NCBI RefSeq assembly: GCF_023051145.1
Contig: NZ_JALKFS010000005.1
Span: forward strand, 2,497,733-2,561,732
DNA: 64,000 bases
Origin: Williamsia sp. DF01-3
GTDB lineage: Bacteria > Actinomycetota > Actinomycetes > Mycobacteriales > Mycobacteriaceae
Reading direction: 5' to 3'
The position numbers and the translations under genes were made by a program. Shown in pieces: positions 8,446 through 17,468 of the stretch; position 1 is the stretch's first letter, and each line of letters opens with the position of its first letter. Below the pieces are notes generated by a model that worked only from the letters and a program-made list of their open reading frames with translations, had not been told where the DNA came from and did no database searches.

Positions 8446-9054
8446 TCAGTTCCCGTCGTCGCGCTTCTTGTCTCCGCGTTTGCGGTCGTCGCCCTTCTTG
8501 GGCTCGTCACGTCTGCGCTGGTCGCCGAGGATCCGCTCGGTGAGTTCGGTCAGCAGGTCGTCGAGCTCGCGGCGCAGGTAGTCGCGGGAGACGGTGTCGC
8601 CGACGGCCAGGCGTACCGCGGCCAGCTCCCGCGCCAGGAACTCGGTGTCCGCCTTGGTCTGTTCGGCCCGCATCCGGTCCTCTTCGAGTGAGACCTTGTC
8701 CCGGTTCTCCTGCCGATTCTGGGCCAGCAGGATCAGCGGCGCTGCGTAGGCCGCCTGGGTCGAGAACGCCAGGTTGAGCAGGATGAACGGGTAGGGATCC
8801 CACCGCAAGCTGATCACGGCGAGGTTGAGGAAGATCCACACGATCACCAGGGCGGTCTGGATGGCGAGATACCGGCCGGTGCCGAGGAAGCGGGCGATGC
8901 GTTCGCTGTAGACACCGACAAGGTCGCTGTCGAGGTTCAGTTTCGGCATCCACCGGCGGGTTTCGGTGGGGGTGTCGAGGCGGCGGGCCGACCGCGACGA
9001 TTGGCGCTCGGCCCGGCCCGACGCAGCGCGGTCGCGGTCCATGGGCCCCGTCAT
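8446..9054 (-). CDS. DUF1003 membrane protein
   Basis: Encodes 202 residues. Two adjacent membrane helices at about 60-105 (VIWIFLNLAVISLRWDPYPF region) match the DUF1003 family, and are followed by a long charged segment with coiled-coil character rich in Arg, Glu and Asp. The start overlaps the stop of the MgtE-like gene by 4 bases (ATGA), so the pair is translationally coupled. The function of DUF1003 is not established. Coupling to a CBS/MgtE-N protein suggests a shared role in cation sensing or transport; this is inference. Confidence 0.82.
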   Translation of the reverse strand: MTGPMDRDRAASGRAERQSSRSARRLDTPTETRRWMPKLNLDSDLVGVYSERIARFLGTGRYLAIQTALVIVWIFLNLAVISLRWDPYPFILLNLAFSTQAAYAAPLILLAQNRQENRDKVSLEEDRMRAEQTKADTEFLARELAAVRLAVGDTVSRDYLRRELDDLLTELTERILGDQRRRDEPKKGDDRKRGDKKRDDGN

Positions 9055-10346
9055 CGTGGCCCCTCCGTGGTCAGCTCGTCCTCACCCTCGGTTTCCCGCC
9101 AGTCCTCGGGCAGCAGGTGGTCGAGGAGGTCGTCGACCGTCACCGCACCGAGCAGATGACCGTCGTCGTCGATGACTGGACCGCATACGAGGTTGTAGGT
9201 GGCGAAATACCGGGTCACCTTCTCGAGAGAATCCTCGGATCCCAGATGCGGCAACCTGTCGTCGATGATGCCGCCGACGAGGTTGGCCGGCGGTTCGCGA
9301 AGCAGGGCCTGGATGTGCACGCAGCCGAGGTACTTTCCTGTCGGGGTGGCGGTTGGTGGTCGCACCACGAAGGTGAGCGATGCCGACGCCGGGGTGAGAT
9401 CTGGATTGCGTGCCCGGGCCAGGGCTTCGGCGATGGTGGTCGAGGCGGTGACCACCAACGGCTCGGTCGTCATCAGGCCACCTGCGGTGTCCGGTGAATG
9501 CAACATGAGTCGACGAACCGGCTCGGATTCCTGGGGATCCATCAACTGCAACAGCGCCTCGGCCTCGGAATCCGGGAGTTCGCCGAGCAGGTCGGCGGCA
9601 TCGTCGGGGTCCATCGCCTCGAGCACGTCTGCGGCCCGTTCGACCTCCATGTGCCCGAGCAGGTCCGTCTGGTCGTCGGTGGGCAACTCCTGCACCACGT
9701 CGGCCAGCCGTTCGTCGTCGAAGGCCGACGCGATCTCCTGGCGACGTTTCGACGGCAGTTCCCGGAGTGCGTGCGCGACGTCCGCAGCCCGCATGCCGTC
9801 GAACTGCGACAGGATCTGGGTGACGCCCTGACCTGGCAGCGACAGCGCGCTCTGGGTGAGCCCGAGTACGTGATTCCATTCCACGACATGGGTTTCCCCG
9901 CGTCGACCGAGCCGCGATCGTGCACCGCGCACCGCGACCCGGGAGATCACCCAGTCGCGTGTGCGGCGACGTTCGATCGCCAGATCGACCACCGTGAGGT
10001 CGTGACCACGAAGGTGCTCGAGGTCCGGATCATCCACTTGCACACGCGATTCCACGATCTGGCCGAGAACCAGCGCCTCGCCCGGACGCAGGATGAGGCG
10101 CCGCAGACTGACCGTTCCGGTGTTCAGCGTCACAGATGTGGGCTCGATTGCCGTGACGCGCAACATCGGAACAAAGATGCGCCGACGGGTGGTCAGTTCC
10201 ACCGCCAAGCCCAGAACCCGGGGTTGGCCGGTTCCGAATCGGATCGACACCACCACATCTCGGACACGGCCGATGGATTCACCATCGGGGCCGAGTACCG
10301 CCAGACCGGCCAGCCTGGCCACGAACGCCTTGCTCACCGCTGCCAT
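9051..10346 (-). CDS. MgtE N-domain/CBS-domain cytoplasmic protein
   Basis: Encodes 431 residues from ATG at 10346, where family similarity begins; the frame is open far upstream but overlaps the divergent lyase gene. A PRC-barrel-like region occupies about 5-95, an MgtE_N superhelical domain (repeated ELPSDDAADLL-type units) about 170-290 and a CBS pair about 300-420. MgtE channels use these domains to sense Mg2+, but no channel membrane helices are present here, so this is a stand-alone sensor-like protein. It is coupled to the DUF1003 membrane protein downstream, which could be its membrane partner. It corresponds in position to Rv1232c. Confidence 0.82.
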   Translation of the reverse strand: MAAVSKAFVARLAGLAVLGPDGESIGRVRDVVVSIRFGTGQPRVLGLAVELTTRRRIFVPMLRVTAIEPTSVTLNTGTVSLRRLILRPGEALVLGQIVESRVQVDDPDLEHLRGHDLTVVDLAIERRRTRDWVISRVAVRGARSRLGRRGETHVVEWNHVLGLTQSALSLPGQGVTQILSQFDGMRAADVAHALRELPSKRRQEIASAFDDERLADVVQELPTDDQTDLLGHMEVERAADVLEAMDPDDAADLLGELPDSEAEALLQLMDPQESEPVRRLMLHSPDTAGGLMTTEPLVVTASTTIAEALARARNPDLTPASASLTFVVRPPTATPTGKYLGCVHIQALLREPPANLVGGIIDDRLPHLGSEDSLEKVTRYFATYNLVCGPVIDDDGHLLGAVTVDDLLDHLLPEDWRETEGEDELTTEGPR

Positions 10347-10395
10347 GGCTGTAAGGGTAGTGGTCGCGAGCCCCGGTCGACGACAAAGGAGTCCC

Positions 10396-11352
10396 ATGCC
10401 AGCCTCTGACACCGCGATCCGACGGTCGGTGCTGGCCGTACCCGCCAGCAGTCCGAAGATGTTGACCAAGGCGCGGGGGCTGCCCGCAGACGAGGTCTTC
10501 CTCGATCTGGAGGACGCAGTGGCGCCCTCGGTGAAAGAGGCCGCACGGGCCTCGGTCATCGCGGCGCTGGGCGCGGCGGACTGGTCCGGGCAACAGCGAG
10601 TGGTCCGGGTCAACGACTGGACCACACCGTGGACCGTCGACGACGCGGTCACCGTGGTCAAGGGTGCCGGCGCCCACCTCGACTCCATCTTGCTGCCCAA
10701 GGTCACCTCGGCTGCGCAGGTCATCGCACTCGACCTGATGCTGGGCCAACTCGAGTCGGGCTGTGGTCTGCCGGCGGGGAAGATCGGGATCCAGGCCCAG
10801 ATCGAGAACGCCGCCGGACTGACATGTATCAATGAGATCGCTTCGGCCAGTCCACGGTTGCGCTCGCTGGTCCTGGGGCCCGCCGACATGATGGCCAGCC
10901 TCGGCATGCGTTCGCTGGCCGTCGGTGAACAGCCCCAGGGCTACCTGAAAGGCGATGCGCATCACCACGTGTTGATGACAATCCTCGTCGCCGCACGAAC
11001 TCACGGTCTGCAGGCGATCGACGGTCCCTACCTGAAAATCGATGACGCAGCGGGTTTTCGGACAGTCGCCGAGTCCTCGGCGGCGCTCGGCTACGACGGC
11101 AAGTGGGTGGTGCACCCCAGCCAGATCGATGTGGCCAACGAGGTGTTCCGGCCGCGGCAGGCCGACTACGACGACGCCGAGGAATTGCTTGACGCATATG
11201 CACACGCGGCGACCGCCGAAGGCGGCGAACGCGGCGCCGTCCGGTTCCGCGGTGAGATGATCGATGAGGCGAGCAGGAAGATGGCCGAGGTGATTGCCGG
11301 CAAGGGCCGCGCTGCGGGCATGTCCCGTTCACCGTCGCCTGTGGACGTCTGA
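10396..11352 (+). CDS. HpcH/HpaI aldolase-citrate lyase family protein (CitE-like CoA-ester lyase)
   Basis: Encodes 318 residues from ATG at 10396, chosen because AAAGGAG (10385-10391) lies 4 bases upstream. The TIM-barrel motifs are present: LDLEDAV near the N-terminus (metal/substrate binding), QIENAAGL mid-protein, and LGPADMMASLG. Related enzymes cleave or form malyl-, citramalyl- or similar CoA esters; the lid and C-terminus suggest a stand-alone CitE-like lyase, not a citrate lyase subunit, because no citrate lyase partners are nearby. The exact substrate cannot be assigned. Confidence 0.85.
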   Translation: MPASDTAIRRSVLAVPASSPKMLTKARGLPADEVFLDLEDAVAPSVKEAARASVIAALGAADWSGQQRVVRVNDWTTPWTVDDAVTVVKGAGAHLDSILLPKVTSAAQVIALDLMLGQLESGCGLPAGKIGIQAQIENAAGLTCINEIASASPRLRSLVLGPADMMASLGMRSLAVGEQPQGYLKGDAHHHVLMTILVAARTHGLQAIDGPYLKIDDAAGFRTVAESSAALGYDGKWVVHPSQIDVANEVFRPRQADYDDAEELLDAYAHAATAEGGERGAVRFRGEMIDEASRKMAEVIAGKGRAAGMSRSPSPVDV

Positions 11353-11394
11353 CAGCCGCGAATCGAATCGAGCGTTCGAACAAGGAGTGAAGAC

Positions 11395-11880
11395 ATGAGC
11401 AATCCGATGAAACCCGCGCCGGGGCCCGGCCTGCCCACGCCGCCCAAGGGCTGGCCGATCGGGTCGTACACCACCTATGCCGAGGCGCAGCGTGCCGTCG
11501 ACTACCTCTCCGACGAGAACTTCGCCGTGCAGGACGTCACCATCGTGGGTGTGGACCTGATGCAGGTCGAGCGTGTGCTGGGCCGATTGACATGGGGCAA
11601 GGTGATCGGCGGAGGTGTGGTGTCCGGCGCCTGGCTGGGACTGTTCTTCGGACTGCTCGTCGGCATCGTGGTGGACACCAATCCATTGGTGCCGCTGCTC
11701 TTCGGGCTCGTCGGCGGCATCGTCTTCGGCGTCGTGTCCACCTCTATTCCCTACGCGGCCACGCGCGGACAGCGTGACTTCTCCTCGACGATGCAGCTCG
11801 TCGCCGGACGGTACGACGTGTTGTGCGATCCGCGCAGTGCCGAACGCGCCCGCGACATGTTGAGTCGCCTGCAGCCGTAG
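11395..11880 (+). CDS. General stress protein, YflT/GSP17M-like, with two membrane segments
   Basis: Encodes 161 residues with a good ribosome-binding site (AAGGAGTG, 7 bases before ATG). The N-terminus holds a GSP17M/YflT-type fold (GSYTTYAEAQRAVDYL, about 20-65), followed by two glycine-rich hydrophobic segments at about 70-120 and a small C-terminal domain. The role is unknown beyond association with stress proteins. Its location just before lpqY matches Rv1234, a predicted membrane protein in M. tuberculosis. Confidence 0.72.
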   Translation: MSNPMKPAPGPGLPTPPKGWPIGSYTTYAEAQRAVDYLSDENFAVQDVTIVGVDLMQVERVLGRLTWGKVIGGGVVSGAWLGLFFGLLVGIVVDTNPLVPLLFGLVGGIVFGVVSTSIPYAATRGQRDFSSTMQLVAGRYDVLCDPRSAERARDMLSRLQP

Positions 11881-11958
11881 CTGCCCTGCCCGGCGCAGGT
11901 CAGGGCCTTTCTGCAGTCAACGATTTGGTCTCGAGTTGGCACGATCATGCCGATTGTG

Positions 11959-11986
11959 TTGCGTGTCACTATTTAACGCCTATAAC
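11959..11986 (+). promoter_or_regulatory. Sigma-A-type promoter of the trehalose importer operon
   Basis: TTGCGT (11959-11964) and TATAAC (11981-11986) are 16 bases apart, placing a start near 11993 and a leader of roughly 65 bases before the lpqY GTG. The surrounding AT content is visibly higher than in the flanking genes. Confidence 0.5.
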
Positions 11987-12056
11987 GTACGTCGCAGGCA
12001 ATCAATGGTGTGCGCCGAGATCTCTGCGCGCACCGGCGACTCATCGAGGAGGCTGC

Positions 12057-13558
12057 GTGCAGTGCAACGGTGATCCACCCGCGGTGGACGACAAATCCGC
12101 AAGAGCCAAGACAATCGGTGGGCCCAAGAAGGTCGCCGCCTGGAAGAAGCTCGGAATATCTTGTGCTGCAGTGGCTGTGGCACTGCCGGTGCTCAGCGCG
12201 TGCAGTTCGGGTTCCACGCCGGGCACGCTCAACGTGTACGCACCCGCCGACGGCGCATCGTTCATCAAGCAGGCCGCCGAGACCTGCGCAGCGAATTCAA
12301 AGGCGAGTACAAGATCAACACGTTCGCGCTGCCCAAGGCAGCCGACGATCAGCGTCTGCAGTTGGCACGGCGGCTCGCGGGCAACGACCACGGCCTCGAC
12401 CTGATGGGCATGGACGTGGTGTGGACCGCCGAGTTCGCCGACGCGGGCTGGATCGAACCGGTTCCTGACGAGTTGGCCGCGCGCATCAAGGCCGACACCC
12501 TTGGCGGGCCATACGAAACCGCTGTCTGGAAGACCGACGACGACGAGGCCAAACGCCTCTACGCCATTCCCACGTGGACCAACACCCAGCTCCTCTGGTA
12601 CCGACCCGATGTGCTGCAGCAGTTCCTCAACAAGGACACGCCGCCCGTCACCTGGGACGAGATGCTGGCGGACAACGAGATCATCCGCAAGGCCGGTGGA
12701 CCGAGCTACATCATGGTCCAGGGCAAGCAATACGAGGGTTTGATGGTCTGGTTCAACTCGGTGCTCTCCAGTGCCGGGGGCCAGGTCGTCGACCCGAACG
12801 ATCCGAACAAGCAGACGCTCAACGACACCCCGGAACATCGCGCGGCCACGGTGAAGGCGCTGCAGACCCTCAAGTCGGTCGCCACCGCGCCCGGTGCCGA
12901 CCCGTCCATCACCAACAGTGATGAGTCCTCGGCCCGCCTGGGCATGGAATCGGGCAAGGCGACCTTCGAGGTCAACTGGCCGTTCGTGTTTCCCTCGATG
13001 CGGTCCAACGCCGGAGCCGGTGATGTGGCGTTCTTGCCCGAGGTGAAGCAGGAGTTCGGCCCCTTGTTCGCCGATCCGGACAACCCGCCGCCGGACAACG
13101 AACTCGCACCGGTCAACGACGTGGTGCGCACCAAGTTCGACTTCGCCAGGTACCCGGGTGTCCTTCCGGAGGTTCCCTCCAAGGTGACCCTCGGCGGCGT
13201 GAACATCGCGGTCGCCGACACCTCGGAGCAGAAGGATCTTGCGTTCAAGGCTGCCGAGTGCATGACCAACGAGGAGTCGCAGAAGCTGTACTCCATCAGT
13301 GGTGGTACCCCGCCCACGTTGGCGGCGATCTACGACGACCCGGACTTCCAGGCCGCGTACCCGATGGGGCAACAGATCAAGACGCAGCTCGAGAGCGAGA
13401 ACGCTGCGTTGCGTCCGGCATCGCCCGTCTATCAAGCAATTTCGACGTTGCTGGTGGCCAAGCTCAGTCCGGTCGGCGCCTGGGATCCGGAGACCTTGGT
13501 CGACCAGCTCGCCGATCAGGTCGACAAAGCCATCAAGGGTGAGGGGCTGATCCCGTGA
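12057..13558 (+). pseudogene. lpqY: Trehalose-binding lipoprotein LpqY, frameshifted as sequenced
   Basis: Two frames together make one LpqY. The first (from GTG 12057, after GAGGAGG at 12046-12052) gives a basic N-region, a hydrophobic core, lipobox LSAC with Cys49, and the mature start NVYAPADGASF. The second, reading EFKGEYKINTF onward to 13558, gives the rest of a family-1 sugar-binding protein. The switch lies at 12281-12293 and needs one extra base (Cys-Ala-Ser-Glu-Phe would result), so a base appears to be missing. Repaired length would be about 500 residues. LpqY captures trehalose released during mycolate transfer and delivers it to SugABC. Either a sequencing error or a true loss; the intact sugABC and undegraded downstream frame favour error or a very recent event. 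Confidence 0.82.
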
Positions 13559-14496
13559 CCGCAACTATCGAGACGCAGAACGCGCCGCAGAGCACCGGCA
13601 AGAAGAAGCCGGCGCTGAGCGAGGGAAAGCGCGCCGAACGGCGCCTGGGATTGCTGCTCATCGCACCCGCCGTGGTCCTGATGATCCTGGTGACCGGGTA
13701 CCCGATCGTGTACGCCTTCTGGCTGAGTCTGCAGAAGGCAAGCCTGTCGGCACCCGGGCAGGACGAGTTCATCGGGTTCTCGAACTACGCGACCGTGCTG
13801 AGCGACAGCTACTGGTGGACGGCCTTCAGCGTCACGCTGGGGATCACCGTCGTCTCGGTGGTGATCGAGCTGGTGCTGGGCATGGCCATCGCGCTGGTGA
13901 TGCACCGAACCCTGTTCGGCAAGGGGGCGATTCGCACCCTGGTGCTGATCCCTTACGGCATCGTCACCGTGGTCGCCGCGTTCTCGTGGTACTACGCGTG
14001 GACGCCGGACACCGGCTACCTGGCCAATCTGCTGCCCGACGGCACAGCACCTTTGACGGAGCAGTGGCCGTCGCTGGCGGTGATCGTGTTGGCCGAGGTC
14101 TGGAAGACCACACCGTTCATGGCGTTGCTCCTCCTGGCCGGCCTGGCGCTGGTGCCCGACGACCTGCTCAAGGCCGCACAGATGGACGGCGCCGGAGCGT
14201 GGACGCGCCTGACGAAGATCATCCTGCCGCTGATGAAGCCGGCGATCCTCGTCGCACTCCTGTTCCGCACCCTGGATGCGTTCCGGGTGTTCGACAACAT
14301 CTACATCCTCACCCGAGGTAGCAACAACACCTATTCGGTGTCGATGTTGGGCTACGACAACCTCTTCAAGGCGTTCAACCTAGGAGTTGGATCAGCGATC
14401 AGTGTCCTCATCTTCCTGTGCGTGGCGATCATCGCCTTCGTCTTCATCAAGCTGTTCGGTGCCGCGGCACCCGGCTCCGACGCAGAAGGACGGTGA
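13555..14496 (+). CDS. sugA: Trehalose ABC transporter permease SugA
   Basis: Encodes 313 residues and overlaps the lpqY stop by 4 bases (GTGA). A charged cytoplasmic N-terminus precedes six membrane helices. The MalF-type EAA loop, which docks on the ATPase, is seen as AAQMDGAGAWTRLTKI at about 205-220. It forms the membrane pore with SugB. The tight lpqY-sugA-sugB-sugC order identifies this as the trehalose-recycling importer and not a generic maltose system. Confidence 0.9.
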   Translation: MTATIETQNAPQSTGKKKPALSEGKRAERRLGLLLIAPAVVLMILVTGYPIVYAFWLSLQKASLSAPGQDEFIGFSNYATVLSDSYWWTAFSVTLGITVVSVVIELVLGMAIALVMHRTLFGKGAIRTLVLIPYGIVTVVAAFSWYYAWTPDTGYLANLLPDGTAPLTEQWPSLAVIVLAEVWKTTPFMALLLLAGLALVPDDLLKAAQMDGAGAWTRLTKIILPLMKPAILVALLFRTLDAFRVFDNIYILTRGSNNTYSVSMLGYDNLFKAFNLGVGSAISVLIFLCVAIIAFVFIKLFGAAAPGSDAEGR

Positions 14497-14503
14497 CTGA
14501 GCC

Positions 14504-15334
14504 ATGAACACAGTGATGGGCCGACGTGTCGGCTGGACCGTCATCAACCTGCTGGTTGTCCTCTACGCACTGATCCCGGTGCTGTGGATCATCAGCCTGT
14601 CGTTCAAGCCACCCGGCTCTGTGAAGGACGGCAAGTTCATTCCGACGTCCTGGACCTGGGAGAACTACACCAGCATCTTCGACACCAGTGCGTTCACCTC
14701 GGCGCTGATCAACTCGATCGGAATCGGGCTGATCACGACGGTGATCGCGGTGACCCTGGGCACGATGGCCGCCTACGCTGTTGCGCGGCTTGACTTCCCG
14801 GGCAAGAAGGCGCTGATCGGCGCAGCCCTGCTGATCGCCATGTTCCCGCAGATCTCGCTGGTGACACCGTTGTTCAACATCGAGCGGCGTCTCGGGCTCT
14901 TCGACACCTGGGCCGGCCTGATCATCCCGTACATCACCTTCGCGCTGCCGCTGGCGATCTACACGTTGTCCGCGTTCTTCCGTGAGATCCCTTGGGAGCT
15001 GGAGAAAGCTGCGAAAATGGACGGCGCCACCCCGGCTCAGGCCTTCCGCAAGGTGATTGCGCCACTGGCCGCACCGGGCATCGTGACCGCTGCCATCCTC
15101 GTGTTCATCTTCGCCTGGAACGACCTGTTGCTAGCGATCTCGCTGACATCGACGGAGCGTTCGATCACCGCCCCTGTGGCGATCGCGAACTTCACCGGCA
15201 GCAGCCAGTTCGAAGAACCCACGGGATCCATCGCGGCTGCGGCCGTGGTCATCACGATCCCGATCATCATCTTTGTCCTCTTGTTCCAACGTCGTATCGT
15301 TGCCGGTCTGACCTCCGGCGCCGTGAAGGGATAG
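14504..15334 (+). CDS. sugB: Trehalose ABC transporter permease SugB
   Basis: Encodes 276 residues with six membrane helices of the MalG type and the EAA loop [16 protein letters not shown] at about 170-185. It begins 7 bases after sugA and ends 3 bases before sugC, so it is part of a single transcript. It pairs with SugA to carry trehalose across the membrane. Confidence 0.9.
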   Translation: MNTVMGRRVGWTVINLLVVLYALIPVLWIISLSFKPPGSVKDGKFIPTSWTWENYTSIFDTSAFTSALINSIGIGLITTVIAVTLGTMAAYAVARLDFPGKKALIGAALLIAMFPQISLVTPLFNIERRLGLFDTWAGLIIPYITFALPLAIYTLSAFFREIPWELEKAAKMDGATPAQAFRKVIAPLAAPGIVTAAILVFIFAWNDLLLAISLTSTERSITAPVAIANFTGSSQFEEPTGSIAAAAVVITIPIIIFVLLFQRRIVAGLTSGAVKG

Positions 15335-15337
15335 CCA

Positions 15338-16510
15338 ATGGCCGAAATCGTGCTGGACAAGGTGAGCAAGAAATACCCGGACGGTTCTGTGGCCGTCAAC
15401 GACGTCGACATCACCATCGCCGACGGCGAGTTCATCATCTTGGTGGGCCCGTCGGGTTGTGGAAAGTCCACCACCCTCAACATGATCGCCGGTCTGGAGG
15501 ACATCTCCTCCGGTGAACTCCGCATCGCCGGAGAACGGGTCAACGAGAAGGCACCGAAGGATCGTGACATCGCGATGGTGTTCCAGTCCTACGCGCTGTA
15601 CCCGCACATGACGGTGCGTGACAACATCGCGTTCCCGCTGACCCTGGCGAAGATGCCCAAGGCCGAGATCGCCCAGAAGGTCGACGAGGCAGCACGCATC
15701 CTCGACCTCGGGCAGTACCTCGACCGCAAGCCGGCCAACCTCTCCGGTGGTCAACGGCAGCGGGTGGCCATGGGCCGCGCGATCGTGCGCTCGCCCAAGG
15801 CGTTCCTGATGGACGAGCCGCTGTCGAACCTCGATGCGAAGCTGCGTGTGCAGACCCGTACCGAGATCGCCCAGCTGCAGCAGCGTCTCGGCACCACCAC
15901 GGTCTACGTCACCCACGACCAGACCGAGGCCATGACACTCGGCGACCGGGTTGTGGTCCTGCGCGCCGGCCTGGTGCAGCAGATCGGTTCTCCGCAGGAG
16001 CTCTACAACCGGCCGTCGAACCTGTTCGTCGCCGGGTTCATCGGCTCGCCGGCCATGAACTTCCTGCCCGGGCGCCTCACCCAGAACGGCATCGAGACCG
16101 CGATCGGTGAGGTGGCGGTCAGTGATATGCGGCGAGTGGTGGAGAACGCCAAACATGCTCGCAGCAATGGTGAGGTGCTCATCGGCATCCGGCCGGAGCA
16201 CTTCGAGGATGCTCGTCTGGTCGACCCGCTGGCTCGGTCCAAGGGAGCCACCTTCACCGTGCAGATCAGCGTGCTCGAGTCGATGGGCTCGGACAACTAC
16301 GCGCACTTCACCGTCGAGGGCGGCCAGTCGTCCGCCAAGGCGCTGGCGGACATCGCCGCAGATGCCGGTGCGCAGATGGGTAGCGGCCAACTGATCGCCC
16401 GCCTCTCACCGGAGTCGAACATCGGCAAGGGGCAGCAGGCAGAGCTCTTCTACGACACCTCCAAGGTGTCGGTGTTCGATCAGGCGAGCGGTCACAACCT
16501 CAGCCTGTAG
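15338..16510 (+). CDS. sugC: Trehalose ABC transporter ATP-binding protein SugC
   Basis: Encodes 390 residues of the MalK/UgpC type. Walker A is GPSGCGKST at 37-45, the signature LSGGQ at 135-139, and Walker B ends at Asp159 (AFLMDE). The C-terminal third is the MalK-like regulatory TOBE/OB region (GIRPEHFEDARL and beyond). It energises the SugAB pore. It is the last gene of the operon, which is closed by a strong hairpin 18 bases downstream. Confidence 0.92.
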   Translation: MAEIVLDKVSKKYPDGSVAVNDVDITIADGEFIILVGPSGCGKSTTLNMIAGLEDISSGELRIAGERVNEKAPKDRDIAMVFQSYALYPHMTVRDNIAFPLTLAKMPKAEIAQKVDEAARILDLGQYLDRKPANLSGGQRQRVAMGRAIVRSPKAFLMDEPLSNLDAKLRVQTRTEIAQLQQRLGTTTVYVTHDQTEAMTLGDRVVVLRAGLVQQIGSPQELYNRPSNLFVAGFIGSPAMNFLPGRLTQNGIETAIGEVAVSDMRRVVENAKHARSNGEVLIGIRPEHFEDARLVDPLARSKGATFTVQISVLESMGSDNYAHFTVEGGQSSAKALADIAADAGAQMGSGQLIARLSPESNIGKGQQAELFYDTSKVSVFDQASGHNLSL

Positions 16511-16527
16511 TAGCACCGATCGACAGC

Positions 16528-16557
16528 CGAGCCCGGCGGGTGATCCCGCCGGGCTCG
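16528..16557 (+). terminator. Terminator hairpin after sugC
   Basis: A perfect 13-bp stem (CGAGCCCGGCGGG with its complement) closes on a TGAT loop, 18 bases after the sugC stop. There is no T-tract, which is common for actinobacterial terminators. The convergent gene ends at 16605, so it may also help the opposite strand. Confidence 0.75.
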
Positions 16558-16604
16558 CTACGTTGTAGATGCGTGTGGACAGGGCGCGTGGGCCACGCGT
16601 GCGA

Positions 16605-17468
16605 TCAGGTCGGCTTGCGCCTGCGACGGGAATGTTCACGCAGCTCGTCGATGATTGCTTCGTCCCAGATGTGCTTGCGTACCAAGCGGTATCGTTCCGA
16701 GGCCAGCCACAGATAGAGCTCGGCGTCGCTTGTCACCTCGGGGAGTATCTCGGCGCGCCGAGCCATCCGCACCACCGGCAGGAACTCCTCGCCGAACCAC
16801 CGACGGGCGACCTCCACCCGGCTCAGGAACGTGCCGGTCTCCTGGCTGAGCCGAAACCCCCAGGCCTCCACGTTCTCGGCGCACTCGGCGTAGTCGAAAG
16901 GGTCCTCGAACGAAATGGCCTCGCGTTGCTTGCCTTCCAGCGGGACCCGGGACAAGAACAGGCGCCGATGGTCCTTGAGGACAAGATCGGATCGAGCGGT
17001 GATGCCCTCGGGGGAGATGCGGGTGTGGATCACGGTCACGTACGCGTCGATTGTCGTGAAATGTCGTGAGATCGCGATCGAGACGCGGTGGTGCCCGTCG
17101 ATGACGAAGTGCATGTCGCCGATGCGGTAGAGCTGCACCGGCGGTACGGATTCACCGCGCCGCTGGGCGGTGGCAAGCCGCTGCCAACGTTCGCGTACGC
17201 GGGCCGACGTGGGCCGGAAGTAGCGGTCGAAGTCGCGGGTGCGGTCCACGCTGCCGACGATCGTGGAGACCTCGACCACGGTGAGCCCGAGGAACGTCTC
17301 GCCCGTCTTACCCAGGGCCGCAACGACTTCGTCGAACGGCAGGACCGTGTTGACGTCTGCGGGTTGTCGGGTGAGCCAGGCCGACAGACGCGCCAGCTCG
17401 GCTCGTCTGCGTTGCCTGCTGAAGTCGTTCTCGGCGTCGGCGCTGGGGAATCCGGTGTCACGCGCCAT
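16605..17468 (-). CDS. ParB/sulfiredoxin-fold domain protein of unknown role
   Basis: Encodes 287 residues. The middle contains a ParB-like nuclease signature, VIDGHHRVSIAISR (about 115-130), with the preceding strand LYRIGDMHFV. There is no recognisable ParB helix-turn-helix DNA-binding region, and the C-terminal half (many Arg, Trp, Phe and acidic residues) is unassigned. Automatic pipelines often name such proteins chromosome-partitioning proteins, but location outside a parABS locus argues against that. Its start overlaps the end of the phosphoesterase gene upstream by 11 bases. Confidence 0.72.
   Translation of the reverse strand: MARDTGFPSADAENDFSRQRRRAELARLSAWLTRQPADVNTVLPFDEVVAALGKTGETFLGLTVVEVSTIVGSVDRTRDFDRYFRPTSARVRERWQRLATAQRRGESVPPVQLYRIGDMHFVIDGHHRVSIAISRHFTTIDAYVTVIHTRISPEGITARSDLVLKDHRRLFLSRVPLEGKQREAISFEDPFDYAECAENVEAWGFRLSQETGTFLSRVEVARRWFGEEFLPVVRMARRAEILPEVTSDAELYLWLASERYRLVRKHIWDEAIIDELREHSRRRRKPT

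Noticed and set aside
11363-11379. SOS-like palindrome TCGAA ... TTCGA upstream of the YflT-like gene
   Set aside because: The spacing between arms is 7 instead of the 6 (C-N4-G) of the mycobacterial LexA box, and the central bases do not match.
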